Source of the DNA: JANOSH01 sp031415695
GTDB lineage: Bacteria; Actinomycetota; Acidimicrobiia; Acidimicrobiales; Ilumatobacteraceae
DNA: 64,000 nucleotides
NCBI GenBank assembly: GCA_031415695.1
Contig: JANOSH010000001.1
Span: 1 to 64,000 of the forward strand
Direction: 5' to 3'
The notes under the pieces are model-generated. The model ran no database searches, was not told the origin of the DNA, and saw nothing but the letters and a program-made list of their open reading frames with translations. Position 1 is the first letter of the stretch. Each line of letters opens with the position of its first letter. The translations under genes and the position numbers were made by a program. Below, piece after piece: positions 46,444 to 55,581 of this stretch.

Positions 46444-49400
46444 TCACAACAATGGTGGACATTGCGTGGCCGTTTCGCGCGCATTGTGTGATTTCTGGCA
46501 CGATGTGCTCGCTTGAACGACGACTGACCGTCGCTCTGTCATTAACACCCCGCGACCCGCAGGAAATTCGAGCCCCGGGCGCAGGGCGAATCCGGCTGCG
46601 GTCTGAATATCACCTGGAACCGGCTGAAGCGCCAGCACCTGGCGTGTGCGACGAAGGTCTCCAAGCCATCCAGCAACGTACATGGGACCAAGTATTCGGC
46701 TATCAACTGCCACAACCAACCTCACAGTGGACGAGCGAACAGCTCGTTCCAACAACGGTTCGACCAGCGAGCCGTCGAATCTTGCTGCGTCGTCGACAAA
46801 CACGACGGCAGGCGTGTCGCTTCCGAGTAGTTCGGTCAGCCGCTCCACGCCATCACGGGCGTCGGCCACGACGACACCACCGGTGTTGGAAAGGCTTTCG
46901 CGTACGGCGCGCAATACCGAGGATCGACCCGAGCCGGGAGGACCAGCGACGAGCAGATGATCGTAACGAAGGTCAGCGCGAACCACATCCAGGTCAAGGT
47001 CGGACAACCCAAGCGGAAGGTCCCACCACGTTGCCGTCGAGAACGGACTAACCCGATCGGGCAGGCTGGGGGCAAGCAGTGTTGCACCGACCGGCGCAAT
47101 CATGTCGGCCGATGCCGTTGCCACCTGCACGAGATGTCCATCGATCCAACCTCTACCTGCCGGCCACGATGCCGACGCCGCTATCGACGCAGGCACACCC
47201 GCGTCGACCAATGAGTCGCGATCGCTTTGGCGAAGCGTCAATCGTGCCGAGACCGCTGCCAACACCTGGCCGGGCACAGCTATGCGACGGTCGGCTGAAA
47301 CAACGACATGGATTCCGACCGACCGACCTTCAAGAGTCGCCCTCATCGCAATATCTGCCCACCGTGCGGTATCGGAACGATGAAAGAGCGTCGTGAGATT
47401 GGCAAAACCGTCGATGACAACGAGGATTGCTGGCTCCGCAGTGTCGGTGTCGTCTACGAGCCGACCGCCGCGGCGCGTCTTGCGCCGCCGATTCATTTCG
47501 TTGTCTAGCCAGCCGAACAGGCGCGTGAGGTGTTCCATGTCGTCGGGCCCCGCAACCCCAATGCAATGCGGTACGCCGCCAAGCTCACGCAGGCCTCCCC
47601 CAGCGAGATCGATCGCCAAGATCCGACGCCGTGACGGTGGCTCCTCACGAGCCCACGACAATGCCGCCGTCCGCAACGTCGTACTCTTCCCGCTTCGGCT
47701 TGTACCCAACACCACAAGGCCGCCCGTGCGCTCCAGATCGATACTCCAAACGTCCTGGCACTGCGCGTCGGGGCGGTCGACGACGCCAAGCAACAAGCCG
47801 CCTGACGAGGCGAGACCGGCGAGCCCTATGTTGTCGGTCAACGGTGGGGTCCACGGCCGATGAGGTGCCGGGTGGTCACTGCACACCTGGACTGCCACCT
47901 CGACGAGTTGTCGCAACTGATCACCGGTTGAGGCTGGACCTTTTGACAGCGGGGCGAAGGCGTCACCCAAGGGCGTAACGCGTACCGGTTCGCTTCGCGA
48001 CGTGGCTGTCGGAGCTCCAGCCCAAGCGACCTGGACTGCGGAAAGAGCCTTCGGACCCGTTCGCACCAAGGCTCGGCCGCGAAGCGGCACCGGGATATCG
48101 GCCGCTGCACCAGAGCCGATGATGCTGGACGATTCCGCCGAGTCAAGCAACCGCAGGGCAACGCGCAGATTCATATTGGCGAGAATCTTGTCGCTCACAA
48201 CGCCCGTCGGACGCTGCGTCGCAAGCACGAGATGAATCCCCAGGCTTCTGCCTCGTTGGGCAACGTCGATCAGCCCGTTCACAAAGTCAGGAACCTCGTG
48301 GACCAACGTGGCGAATTCATCCACCACGAGGAGCAAACGAGGCGGGGCATCGTGCGGGGCGACGTCGAGCATCTCGTCCAGGTCGCGCGCCCGACCCTCA
48401 AACAACGTCATCCGGCGAGTCAGTTCGGCCTGTAGTGAAACCAAAGCCCGCAGCGACATCGCTGGCTCCAAGTTCGAAACGGACCCAACCACATGGCCGA
48501 GACCGTCAAAGGCTGCACTGGAAGCCCCACCCTTGTAGTCGATGAAAAGCACGGTTACGTGATGCGGCGGGTACTGGGCTACGACACCGGCTACCAAGGT
48601 CTGAAGAAACTCGCTCTTGCCCGATCCCGACGTGCCAGCAACAAGCATGTGCGGACCGTCGCCAACGAGATCAAGGGTGAACACGCCATCGTTGGTCACC
48701 CCGATTGGAATCTTCAACGTTCGTGGATCGGCGTGAGCCCAGTTGTTCTCGATATGACTGCGATCCCCGAAGGTTGCACTCAGAACATCGCTCAGAACAA
48801 CCCGGGCCGGCAACGCCGCTGTCGAACCAAGAGCGTCTGCATCGGTCAGTGGAGCAAGCGCTCGGGCATGACGAGTGGCAGCGACGGTTGACGCCAACTC
48901 AAGTTCAACATCGACCACAGGTTTGGTGGCGTCGGTCAGCCACAACCGACCTTGGCCGGTGGTTCGACAGTCGATGACGGCACCACAACCTCGCGGAACG
49001 AGAGCCTCGGAATCGCCTAACCACACCAAACTGGCGTGGTTGAGAGACAGTTGTACCGCAGCAACGAGCGCCGGGTTCGCACCCACCCGTTCATCTACAA
49101 CGATCACAAGCCACGGAAACGCTTGAGCCTGAGATTGGGGCGCATTGCGTTCGGCCAACACAGACAGAACTCCCGACAAGAGGCGATCGGCATCGGGCGC
49201 TGTGGTGGTGACCAACTCGCCGATAACCGGACTAGTGGTCGAACGGCTGTGGGGCAACCAGTTGAGCCAACTCGGCTGACGACTCGGGTGCAGCGCGCAG
49301 GCCACAACCAGATCTTGTGGACTGTGCAGCGTGGCGCATTGGAGTAGCGCCGAGTTGACCAACCCAGTGGTCGTTACCCCATCACCCCACATTCCAATAC

Positions 49401-50571
49401 TCGACACGTCGCCAAGACGTATGCACACGGGAACGCCCGTCACAATGTCGTGTGGCTCTGCATCGTCGCCGAGAACGGAACGGACGGGGTCTAGACGTAT
49501 CTGAGATGCCTGCATTCCAATGCCGAGCCGGATGGTTCCAAAATCGGTCGAGCTCCGATCACGTTCCCACAGGCGTCGGGTTCGCAGGTGGGCACGGCGA
49601 TGCAGTTCCCCAAGGTCAGGTGCCTGTTGGCGACGTTCGGCTTGTTCATCGCTGAGCGCTAGCTGGACCTTGGCGGACAACTCAGCCAGCTGCTCTCGGT
49701 ACGACCGCTGCTCGCGTCGATTCGATCGACGTCCATGTACCCGATCGTCGAGCCAGGCAAGGAAAACAACGAGCGGGCCGGCCGCCACCAAACCAACAGT
49801 CAGCCAACCTCTACCGCGGCCAACCAGAAGGGCGGCGCCGCTGACGAGGGGTAACGCCAAACCAACCGCAGCGAACCGACGAGGCGGTCGTACGGCGGGT
49901 GGCGCCGGGACCGGGCCAATGACCCGAGGAGTAACCAGCGTTGGCCGATACGGCGTTCGATGAAACGCAATCTGACCCTGACGATCACGTTGCTCGGCGC
50001 TCGCCTCGTCAGTGGGGCGTATTGCAAAAGACACGTCGCCCAGGGTCACCACCGATGTTCGACTCAGGGGCGCCTGGTCGACGGGTATCTGATCCACAAG
50101 ACAAGTACCCGCCGCCAGGCGTACATGAGGGACGCCCTCGCTGGGAAGCTCGATGATCACGCTGTTGTCGCCAGCACCCTGCAACCGAACTGCACCCGGA
50201 CATGTACCGACCGCGACCGAGCCAGACGGCAACAAGATGAAACGACCAGCCTCGGGCCCAGCCAGTACGTCGAGCGACGCAACGGGCGGGTGCACAGCAA
50301 TACGGCCGCCGACGGGTGCCACCATGTACGTCGTCGGAACAAGGTCGAGTTCGTCACCAATCAGCAATCCCGAATCGACTAGTAGACCATTGGGTACGAC
50401 CAGCCCGGTTCGGATCAGAACGAGACGGCATCCATGCGCTGGTTCGCCGAGATGAGTCGAGAGCGCCTCGACGAGATCGGTGACTGTGTGATCGGGCGCG
50501 CACGCAAGTCGCAAGGGAGTTGGCTCGTGCGAGCGCGACCGGGATCCAACAACAAGGAGCAGTTCCATCAT
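46444..50571 (-). CDS. EccC/EssC-like FtsK/SpoIIIE ATPase with ubiquitin-like and FHA-like N-terminus
   Basis: A 1375-residue protein of the type VII secretion motor family. The N-terminus has a YukD/ubiquitin-like domain (about 1-80, MELLLVVG... LIGDELDLVP) and an FHA-like domain (about 100-185). Two membrane helices follow (about 232-250 and 257-275). There are three P-loop domains: GTSGSGKSEFLQT (near 646) with Walker B LLLVVDEFATLV, then GTSRSGKSTTLRT, then GPPGSGRSSVLRA, where the Walker A Lys is Arg. This layout matches EccC/EssC proteins that pull WXG100-type substrates, yet no WXG100 gene is seen here. The ATG overlaps the TGA of the LysM-BTAD gene (ATGATG), placing it in the Tad pilus operon. 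Confidence 0.9.
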   Translation of the reverse strand: MMELLLVVGSRSRSHEPTPLRLACAPDHTVTDLVEALSTHLGEPAHGCRLVLIRTGLVVPNGLLVDSGLLIGDELDLVPTTYMVAPVGGRIAVHPPVASLDVLAGPEAGRFILLPSGSVAVGTCPGAVRLQGAGDNSVIIELPSEGVPHVRLAAGTCLVDQIPVDQAPLSRTSVVTLGDVSFAIRPTDEASAEQRDRQGQIAFHRTPYRPTLVTPRVIGPVPAPPAVRPPRRFAAVGLALPLVSGAALLVGRGRGWLTVGLVAAGPLVVFLAWLDDRVHGRRSNRREQRSYREQLAELSAKVQLALSDEQAERRQQAPDLGELHRRAHLRTRRLWERDRSSTDFGTIRLGIGMQASQIRLDPVRSVLGDDAEPHDIVTGVPVCIRLGDVSSIGMWGDGVTTTGLVNSALLQCATLHSPQDLVVACALHPSRQPSWLNWLPHSRSTTSPVIGELVTTTAPDADRLLSGVLSVLAERNAPQSQAQAFPWLVIVVDERVGANPALVAAVQLSLNHASLVWLGDSEALVPRGCGAVIDCRTTGQGRLWLTDATKPVVDVELELASTVAATRHARALAPLTDADALGSTAALPARVVLSDVLSATFGDRSHIENNWAHADPRTLKIPIGVTNDGVFTLDLVGDGPHMLVAGTSGSGKSEFLQTLVAGVVAQYPPHHVTVLFIDYKGGASSAAFDGLGHVVGSVSNLEPAMSLRALVSLQAELTRRMTLFEGRARDLDEMLDVAPHDAPPRLLLVVDEFATLVHEVPDFVNGLIDVAQRGRSLGIHLVLATQRPTGVVSDKILANMNLRVALRLLDSAESSSIIGSGAAADIPVPLRGRALVRTGPKALSAVQVAWAGAPTATSRSEPVRVTPLGDAFAPLSKGPASTGDQLRQLVEVAVQVCSDHPAPHRPWTPPLTDNIGLAGLASSGGLLLGVVDRPDAQCQDVWSIDLERTGGLVVLGTSRSGKSTTLRTAALSWAREEPPSRRRILAIDLAGGGLRELGGVPHCIGVAGPDDMEHLTRLFGWLDNEMNRRRKTRRGGRLVDDTDTAEPAILVVIDGFANLTTLFHRSDTARWADIAMRATLEGRSVGIHVVVSADRRIAVPGQVLAAVSARLTLRQSDRDSLVDAGVPASIAASASWPAGRGWIDGHLVQVATASADMIAPVGATLLAPSLPDRVSPFSTATWWDLPLGLSDLDLDVVRADLRYDHLLVAGPPGSGRSSVLRAVRESLSNTGGVVVADARDGVERLTELLGSDTPAVVFVDDAARFDGSLVEPLLERAVRSSTVRLVVAVDSRILGPMYVAGWLGDLRRTRQVLALQPVPGDIQTAAGFALRPGLEFPAGRGVLMTERRSVVVQASTSCQKSHNARETATQCPPLL

Positions 50572-53207
50572 CGCTGCCCTGCAAGTAACTGGCGTCGCTT
50601 CTCGACAACCATGCACGACATCTCACCATCACCCCAAGCGTCGTTGAGTACCGCACGTTCGTACGCGGCAAACTCGGCGTTGAGTTCACGAATGTTCCCA
50701 GCCGCGGCATGTGCTTCAAGCCGTAACGCAATCAGGTACTCGTGCGCGGGAAGCACCCGTAAGCCAATCGCTGCAGCGCACAATGCGTCGTCGGCTTGGC
50801 CAAGGGCAAGGCATCGTTCAGCGAGCGCGCCCGCCGCCGAGGTGCACAGATGAACCATGGCCGCCGGCAATGCCTCGCCATCACTCCAGAGGTAGTCGGT
50901 GCCACTAAATGGCAACCCCCGAATCAGGGCAATACCTGGTGCAAGTATCTTTACCGCGGCAGCATCGTCCAGCGTCCTCGATGCCTCGAATCGCGCATCC
51001 AAGAGTTCAGCGTCGCTGGTCACACCGTGATGAAGTGGAATCCGGTCGGGGTGATGTCTGGCAATCCATTCATCGTCAGACGGTGCCAGCCGGGCAAGTG
51101 ACCGGCGAGCATCGGACACGACATTGGCAAACGTGGCGTCGCGAACGTCGGAAGCCCACAACGCCGACCGAGCCGCGTTGCGAAGGGGAACCTGGCGATG
51201 TTGAGACAGCCACGCGACTAGCTCAAGCGCCTTGGACCGTTCGAACTCGGCTGACCGTCCCGTCGCGTCGACTACGTCGACCGGGCCGAGAAGGCGTACC
51301 GCTAAAACCCAGTCCTGTTCAACGAAGTCACTCGCAGGTTCCGGGGCTTGACGGATCTGAGGTGCCTGCGATGCGCTGGCCACAAGCTCACACAAAGCGG
51401 CGAGGCCTGACGGTTCAAGGCCAGCAGCAGCAATACTGAAACCGAGAGGTGCCAGGACCCACACATCGCCGACCTCCTCAAGCGTCCAATGAGGCCAGTC
51501 GACCGCCATGTCAGTCACTAGCGCACCGGTCGCGCCGGGCTGAGCGCACGGTTGGCCGCAGGCCACGACAACGGCCACGTCCCATTTCTCATCGCAGTGC
51601 AACAGCCGAGCATTGAACAGCGACGACGTTCCTCGTGTGAACCCGGGCGGGACCTCCGACAACGTCGCCCTCACTCCTCGGCCAACCCCAGCGAGGGCCT
51701 CGAGGTCCAAACCCACGGTGACAAGTTCGACATCGCCAAAGGGCTGCACCGCAAGCTGTGCAGCTAGCGAGCGAAGGATCGCTACACGACGACTGGCGTC
51801 TCCCCGAACAATCAGGGTTCCAATCGCTTCGAGGTCGACCAGTACCTCGCCGATGCCTCCAGGCCCAATCATCGTGCCGACGCACACAAGCGCAGGACAC
51901 GGGGTCGCGGCGCTGTCGGTAGCTTGAAGCTCGTTTTGCGCCGGGAACACAAGACGGTTTGGCGATGCCGCCACAAACCCGGCGGGTGCGTCACCAACCA
52001 TCGTTTCGAACACCAACTCAACAGTTCCATCCTGGTGGGCCACCACGGCAGATGGCCGCTGCCCACCCGGGGGCGCAGCACTATCGAACAGCACTTCGGC
52101 TTGAACAACCGCCAGTCCGTATGCCCGAAGCACGGCCACGACCCGCTCGTAGCGATGGGTGCCAACAGCCGACAGCTCGACCTCGGTTTGGAGTGCCCGC
52201 GCGCGGACCGGAGCGAACTGGTGATCGGGCCGCATACTCGCCAACCGCTTCTGGCGTCGCCGTCGAACCGTTGCGCCAATGCCGAATGCCAACATGGAGG
52301 TGCCCGATGCGCCAAGCAGCGTGCCGACGATGATGGGGTCCAACGATGAGGATCCCGGCGCGATTGCGAAAGCAGATGGAGCAATCGGCGGGGGGAGCAA
52401 TGAGGCCGGCATCACGATGCAAGCCGGGTCAACACTACTTGCGGGCAGCGCCACCACGTCGGCGGCCACCGCCATCAAGGGGCGGGCATGAACCTCAACC
52501 GCGGCCACAATCGTCGGCTGCGGTGGGACCGACGCAGTGAGAGGAAGGGCCAATATCCACCCCGGACGAATGAACTCCGGGCGGGTGAACTCCTGACCGT
52601 CTGGCATCATTTTGCCCTGGTTGAGCTGCCAAATCTCGCGCCAACGCATCGGGTCACCGAGATGGAGAGCGGCAAGGTCAAACAGATTGTCCCGATCTTG
52701 TACTTCGAGCATTACGACCCCGCCCGCCGGGGCGATTGTTGCCTCAACGACTGGACCGGTCGACTGTGTCGCCGGTGACACCGGATCAGGAAGTGTCTGC
52801 GTGATGGTGATTGGCGCAGCCGATGCTGCCAGAGGCAACGCGACAACGGAGAGCGGAATGGGCAATGCAACGACCAACCCAGTCACTAACCGGGCAGCGA
52901 CCGCCTGAAACGGGGCTAGTGCCCTGCGGTGCCGTGGTCGACGCCCTGTTCGTGTCGCGATCAACTCGACCATCACGGCCCATGACAACAACATCCAGGC
53001 TCCCCAGCACACCAAAGCGAGAGCCTTAACGACGGGGCCGATGTCGAGTCGCTCGGTAAGCCCCTCGACAATCTGGGACATGCCAGGCACGCTGGTCGGG
53101 AGAGGCGAGCCGACCAGCCGAACCAGCGCCACGGGTGGCACCACAAGGACAGCGACGATGCCGAGGACGGACCACGCCGCGGTGAGGAGTTGCCGAGCGC
53201 GTGTCAC
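50568..53207 (-). CDS. Membrane LysM-BTAD protein of the Tad operon
   Basis: An 879-residue protein. Three hydrophobic segments lie within residues ~10-140. A LysM-like domain follows (about 165-230, LEVQDRDNLFDLAALHLGDP ... FIRPGWILALP), then a further helix (about 295-315) before a basic stretch (RRRRQKR). The C-terminal ~240 residues have a winged-helix/BTAD layout as in SARP regulators (LLGPVDVVDATGRSAEFERS, then helical repeats AERCLALGQADDALCAAAI). It may sense the wall and act in transcription or as an assembly factor; no DNA-binding role is proved. GTG 53207 overlaps the tadE stop (GTGA), and its own stop overlaps the EccC-like start. Confidence 0.85.
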   Translation of the reverse strand: MTRARQLLTAAWSVLGIVAVLVVPPVALVRLVGSPLPTSVPGMSQIVEGLTERLDIGPVVKALALVCWGAWMLLSWAVMVELIATRTGRRPRHRRALAPFQAVAARLVTGLVVALPIPLSVVALPLAASAAPITITQTLPDPVSPATQSTGPVVEATIAPAGGVVMLEVQDRDNLFDLAALHLGDPMRWREIWQLNQGKMMPDGQEFTRPEFIRPGWILALPLTASVPPQPTIVAAVEVHARPLMAVAADVVALPASSVDPACIVMPASLLPPPIAPSAFAIAPGSSSLDPIIVGTLLGASGTSMLAFGIGATVRRRRQKRLASMRPDHQFAPVRARALQTEVELSAVGTHRYERVVAVLRAYGLAVVQAEVLFDSAAPPGGQRPSAVVAHQDGTVELVFETMVGDAPAGFVAASPNRLVFPAQNELQATDSAATPCPALVCVGTMIGPGGIGEVLVDLEAIGTLIVRGDASRRVAILRSLAAQLAVQPFGDVELVTVGLDLEALAGVGRGVRATLSEVPPGFTRGTSSLFNARLLHCDEKWDVAVVVACGQPCAQPGATGALVTDMAVDWPHWTLEEVGDVWVLAPLGFSIAAAGLEPSGLAALCELVASASQAPQIRQAPEPASDFVEQDWVLAVRLLGPVDVVDATGRSAEFERSKALELVAWLSQHRQVPLRNAARSALWASDVRDATFANVVSDARRSLARLAPSDDEWIARHHPDRIPLHHGVTSDAELLDARFEASRTLDDAAAVKILAPGIALIRGLPFSGTDYLWSDGEALPAAMVHLCTSAAGALAERCLALGQADDALCAAAIGLRVLPAHEYLIALRLEAHAAAGNIRELNAEFAAYERAVLNDAWGDGEMSCMVVEKRRQLLAGQR

Positions 53208-53578
53208 GGTTGAAACTGCTCGATTAGCGCCGTGGCCTTGGCCCGAATACCGAGATGAATCCCGGGGATAACCGACTTCGCCGAACCGCTCACCACTACC
53301 TCGACGGCACTGGCACCGCCGACCGTGATCATCGTCGTTGTCCACTTCAGATCCTTGACGTTCGACAGTTGGTACGTCGAAACGACATCGGGCGACGCAT
53401 CGGTGATTCGCTCAGAGACCGCCGCGGCTAGAGCCGAATCCTCGGCTGCAGCGATTGCTTGGCTACGGGCGTGTGCCCACAACCCAACTTCCATAATCAA
53501 CAGCACCGCGGTCAGAAGCACTGGCAACAAAATGACGAACTCGACCGCGGCCATACCACTATCGGACCGACGGCGCAT
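53204..53578 (-). CDS. tadE: TadE-like pilus assembly protein (pseudopilin)
   Basis: A 124-residue TadE family protein: a short basic start, then SGMAAVEFVILLPVLLTAVL, the typical TadE N-terminal helix with a type IV prepilin-like G/A-x-x-x-E pattern. The remaining beta-rich domain includes VEVVVSGSAKSVIPG. TadE-type pseudopilins help assemble the Flp pilus. ATG 53578 gives this start. It begins 1 bp after the Flp-like stop and is coupled to the LysM-BTAD gene by GTGA. Confidence 0.88.
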   Translation of the reverse strand: MRRRSDSGMAAVEFVILLPVLLTAVLLIMEVGLWAHARSQAIAAAEDSALAAAVSERITDASPDVVSTYQLSNVKDLKWTTTMITVGGASAVEVVVSGSAKSVIPGIHLGIRAKATALIEQFQP

Positions 53579-53579
53579 C

Positions 53580-53804
53580 TCAGGGGCCAACCGCAGGGGT
53601 GGTGTCGATGTTGTTGGCCAGATCACGGACCTTGGTCATGATGATCGCGCCAGCAGCGAGGGCGATGCCTACAGCCACGCCGGTGAGAACGACTTTTTCG
53701 ACGGTCGTGAAACCAGCGTCGTCGGTGTCGATGTCGAGTGCGCACGCCAGACGGCGAAGTGCCAAAGAGGTACGGCACTGGATAAAGGTGAGAGTGGTCA
53801 GCAT
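53580..53804 (-). CDS. Flp-type pilin
   Basis: A 74-residue protein with a leader of ~31 residues, then DDAG-FTTVEKVVLTGVAVGI. The cut after Gly would leave Phe at +1 and Glu at +5, as in type IV prepilins. A single hydrophobic helix and a short tail (KVRDLANNIDTTPAVGP) follow, the size of a Flp/type IVc pilin. The ATG at 53804 has an AAGGAG site 7 nt upstream, the clearest ribosome site in the operon, fitting the need for abundant pilin. A prepilin peptidase gene was not found in the window. Confidence 0.85.
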   Translation of the reverse strand: MLTTLTFIQCRTSLALRRLACALDIDTDDAGFTTVEKVVLTGVAVGIALAAGAIIMTKVRDLANNIDTTPAVGP

Positions 53805-53872
53805 GAGTGGGCTCCTTGGCCGAGGTGGTACTTGACAGTGGGAATGACAGACAGCGAATCGGAAACGAAGTT

Positions 53873-54751
53873 CTAGGAATTCAGAACTTCCATGACCGCC
53901 GGATAGCCGACGAACAAGATGAATGCGCACACAAGTAGCAACAGCGGGAACACCATCCGTGTCGACGACTGTTCGGACGCGGCTTCTTCGTGGGCGAGAG
54001 CGCGATCGCGAAGCGTGCGCGCCTTGGCCACCAAACTCGCCCTCACCGATGCGCCTTCGCTACCGGCGAGATGCGCAGCGCTGGACAGTTCGACAAGGTC
54101 GTTTACGCCGTATCGCTCGCCGAGGGAGCGCAACGCCGCCCACGGCGTAACAGCAGTCAGTCGCGATTCACCGAGCGCTCGACGAAGCTCGACGAATGGC
54201 CACGACCCACCAGCCGATGCAGCCTGCTCGAGCGCCCCGGTGACGCCTTCATCAGCGGTGAGCAGTAGAACGACCAGGTCGATGTACGACCCGAGGCAGT
54301 GTCGGAACTCGCTTCGTCGACGAGCAACGACCCGGTGCAACTCAATGGTCGGGATCGACCACCCCAGCCCGGCACCGAGCAACGAAACCCACAACGGGAA
54401 CGCCGTCACCACAGCAATGCCCGCCAGCCACATCGCCCCACCGACGAGCGATCCACCAAAGAGTCCGCAGAGCGCTCCGGCCATTTGCAGCCCAAGATGC
54501 ACTTCAGCTGATCGACCTGCGATGGCCAGATCGGCACTTGCAGTGCCGGCGGCACCGATCGGACGGCCGACGAATGTCGCCCCAAATCGGCCAGCCCGCG
54601 AGACGACGCCCGTGACTGTTTCACGTTGCTCGGCCGGTCGATTGAGACGAGCGGCAGCCTCGATCAAACTCCGTTGTTCAGGCGCGAGGGATGAACCGCC
54701 AAGCCAGAGGCCGAGTCCAATGGCGAGTCCACTCAATAGCGCAAACATCAT
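53873..54751 (-). CDS. tadC: TadC-like inner-membrane platform protein
   Basis: A 292-residue GspF/TadC family membrane protein: a first helix FALLSGLAIGLGLWL, central helices around GALCGLFGGSLVGG and VTAFPLWVSLLGAGLGW, the GspF domain (RHCLGSYIDLVVLLLTADEG) and a last helix FPLLLLVCAFILFVGYP. With TadB it forms the platform on which the ATPase acts. ATG 54751 overlaps the tadB TGA (ATGA). It is followed by 68 bp before the pilin gene. Confidence 0.9.
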   Translation of the reverse strand: MMFALLSGLAIGLGLWLGGSSLAPEQRSLIEAAARLNRPAEQRETVTGVVSRAGRFGATFVGRPIGAAGTASADLAIAGRSAEVHLGLQMAGALCGLFGGSLVGGAMWLAGIAVVTAFPLWVSLLGAGLGWSIPTIELHRVVARRRSEFRHCLGSYIDLVVLLLTADEGVTGALEQAASAGGSWPFVELRRALGESRLTAVTPWAALRSLGERYGVNDLVELSSAAHLAGSEGASVRASLVAKARTLRDRALAHEEAASEQSSTRMVFPLLLLVCAFILFVGYPAVMEVLNS

Positions 54752-55581
54752 TTGGCTGGCTCCTCGCTGGCCACAAGAACCCGTGGCGTAGGGCGAAAGC
54801 GGCTCAATGCGCTCAGCCACCACAGCGCCAACCCGGCAAGGCTGGCTACGCCAAGCAGAACCAACTGTCCTGACACGCTGCGATACGGCTCCATGAATGA
54901 GCCGCCAAATGCCGCAAGACCAACGAAGAAGACCAGCGAAAATCCAATGAGTGAACGAGCTTCGGACCGCACTGCTGAACGTCGTGCGTCGATACGGAGT
55001 CGAAGCGCTACACGGTCGCGAGCAACGTCGGCGGTAGCGGAGAGCAACTGACCAACGTCGCGTCCCGAACGCGTGGCGGCGAGAAGCAGCACGGACGCAA
55101 TCAGATCCGCTGTGGCATTGTCCAGGTCGTCGGCCCATGTCCGCAACGCAGTTCCGAGGCGTTGATGCTGGATGCGGCGAGCAAGGGTCTGAACGGTTCC
55201 CCGAATCGCGAGTGGGGAGATGTCAGCCGTGCTGCGGATGGTCTCGGTTATGCCCTGGCCAGCTACAAGAGTGTCACGGAGTTGTTCGGCCCAGCTAGCA
55301 AGTGCTTCGATCGTCTCTGTGTCGCGACGAGTCTGCCCTCGGCCCGACGACCCCCCGGCGAGGATCGCACCAGCCACGCCCGCGACGAGGGCGGCAATCG
55401 GCCATCTCGTCGCGACACCGACTACAGCTGCCCCTGTCACGCCAGCGGCAACCCGCAGCAGTAGCCGACTGGCAGGTCGCACACCACGGCGCCGCGCCAG
55501 CGCATGCTCGGATCTGCGGGTTGTCCCAAGGATCAAACCAAGGCCAACGCACGCCCCGCACACCACCACCAGGCCACTCAT
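54748..55581 (-). CDS. tadB: TadB-like inner-membrane platform protein
   Basis: A 277-residue GspF-domain membrane protein: an N-terminal helix LVVVCGACVGLGLILG, a pair of helices near 45-80, the cytoplasmic GspF domain (EALASWAEQLRDTLVAGQGI ... LLLAATRSGRDVGQLL) and C-terminal helices LIGFSLVFFVGLAAFGG and LVLLGVASLAGLALWWL. ATG 55581 overlaps the tadA TGA (ATGA). It acts with tadC next to it. Confidence 0.9.
   Translation of the reverse strand: MSGLVVVCGACVGLGLILGTTRRSEHALARRRGVRPASRLLLRVAAGVTGAAVVGVATRWPIAALVAGVAGAILAGGSSGRGQTRRDTETIEALASWAEQLRDTLVAGQGITETIRSTADISPLAIRGTVQTLARRIQHQRLGTALRTWADDLDNATADLIASVLLLAATRSGRDVGQLLSATADVARDRVALRLRIDARRSAVRSEARSLIGFSLVFFVGLAAFGGSFMEPYRSVSGQLVLLGVASLAGLALWWLSALSRFRPTPRVLVASEEPAK

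Noticed and set aside
53919..54791. A 290-residue frame antisense to tadC
   Set aside because: Low-complexity Ser/Thr/Pro/Arg composition typical of an antisense shadow; TadC on the other strand is well supported.
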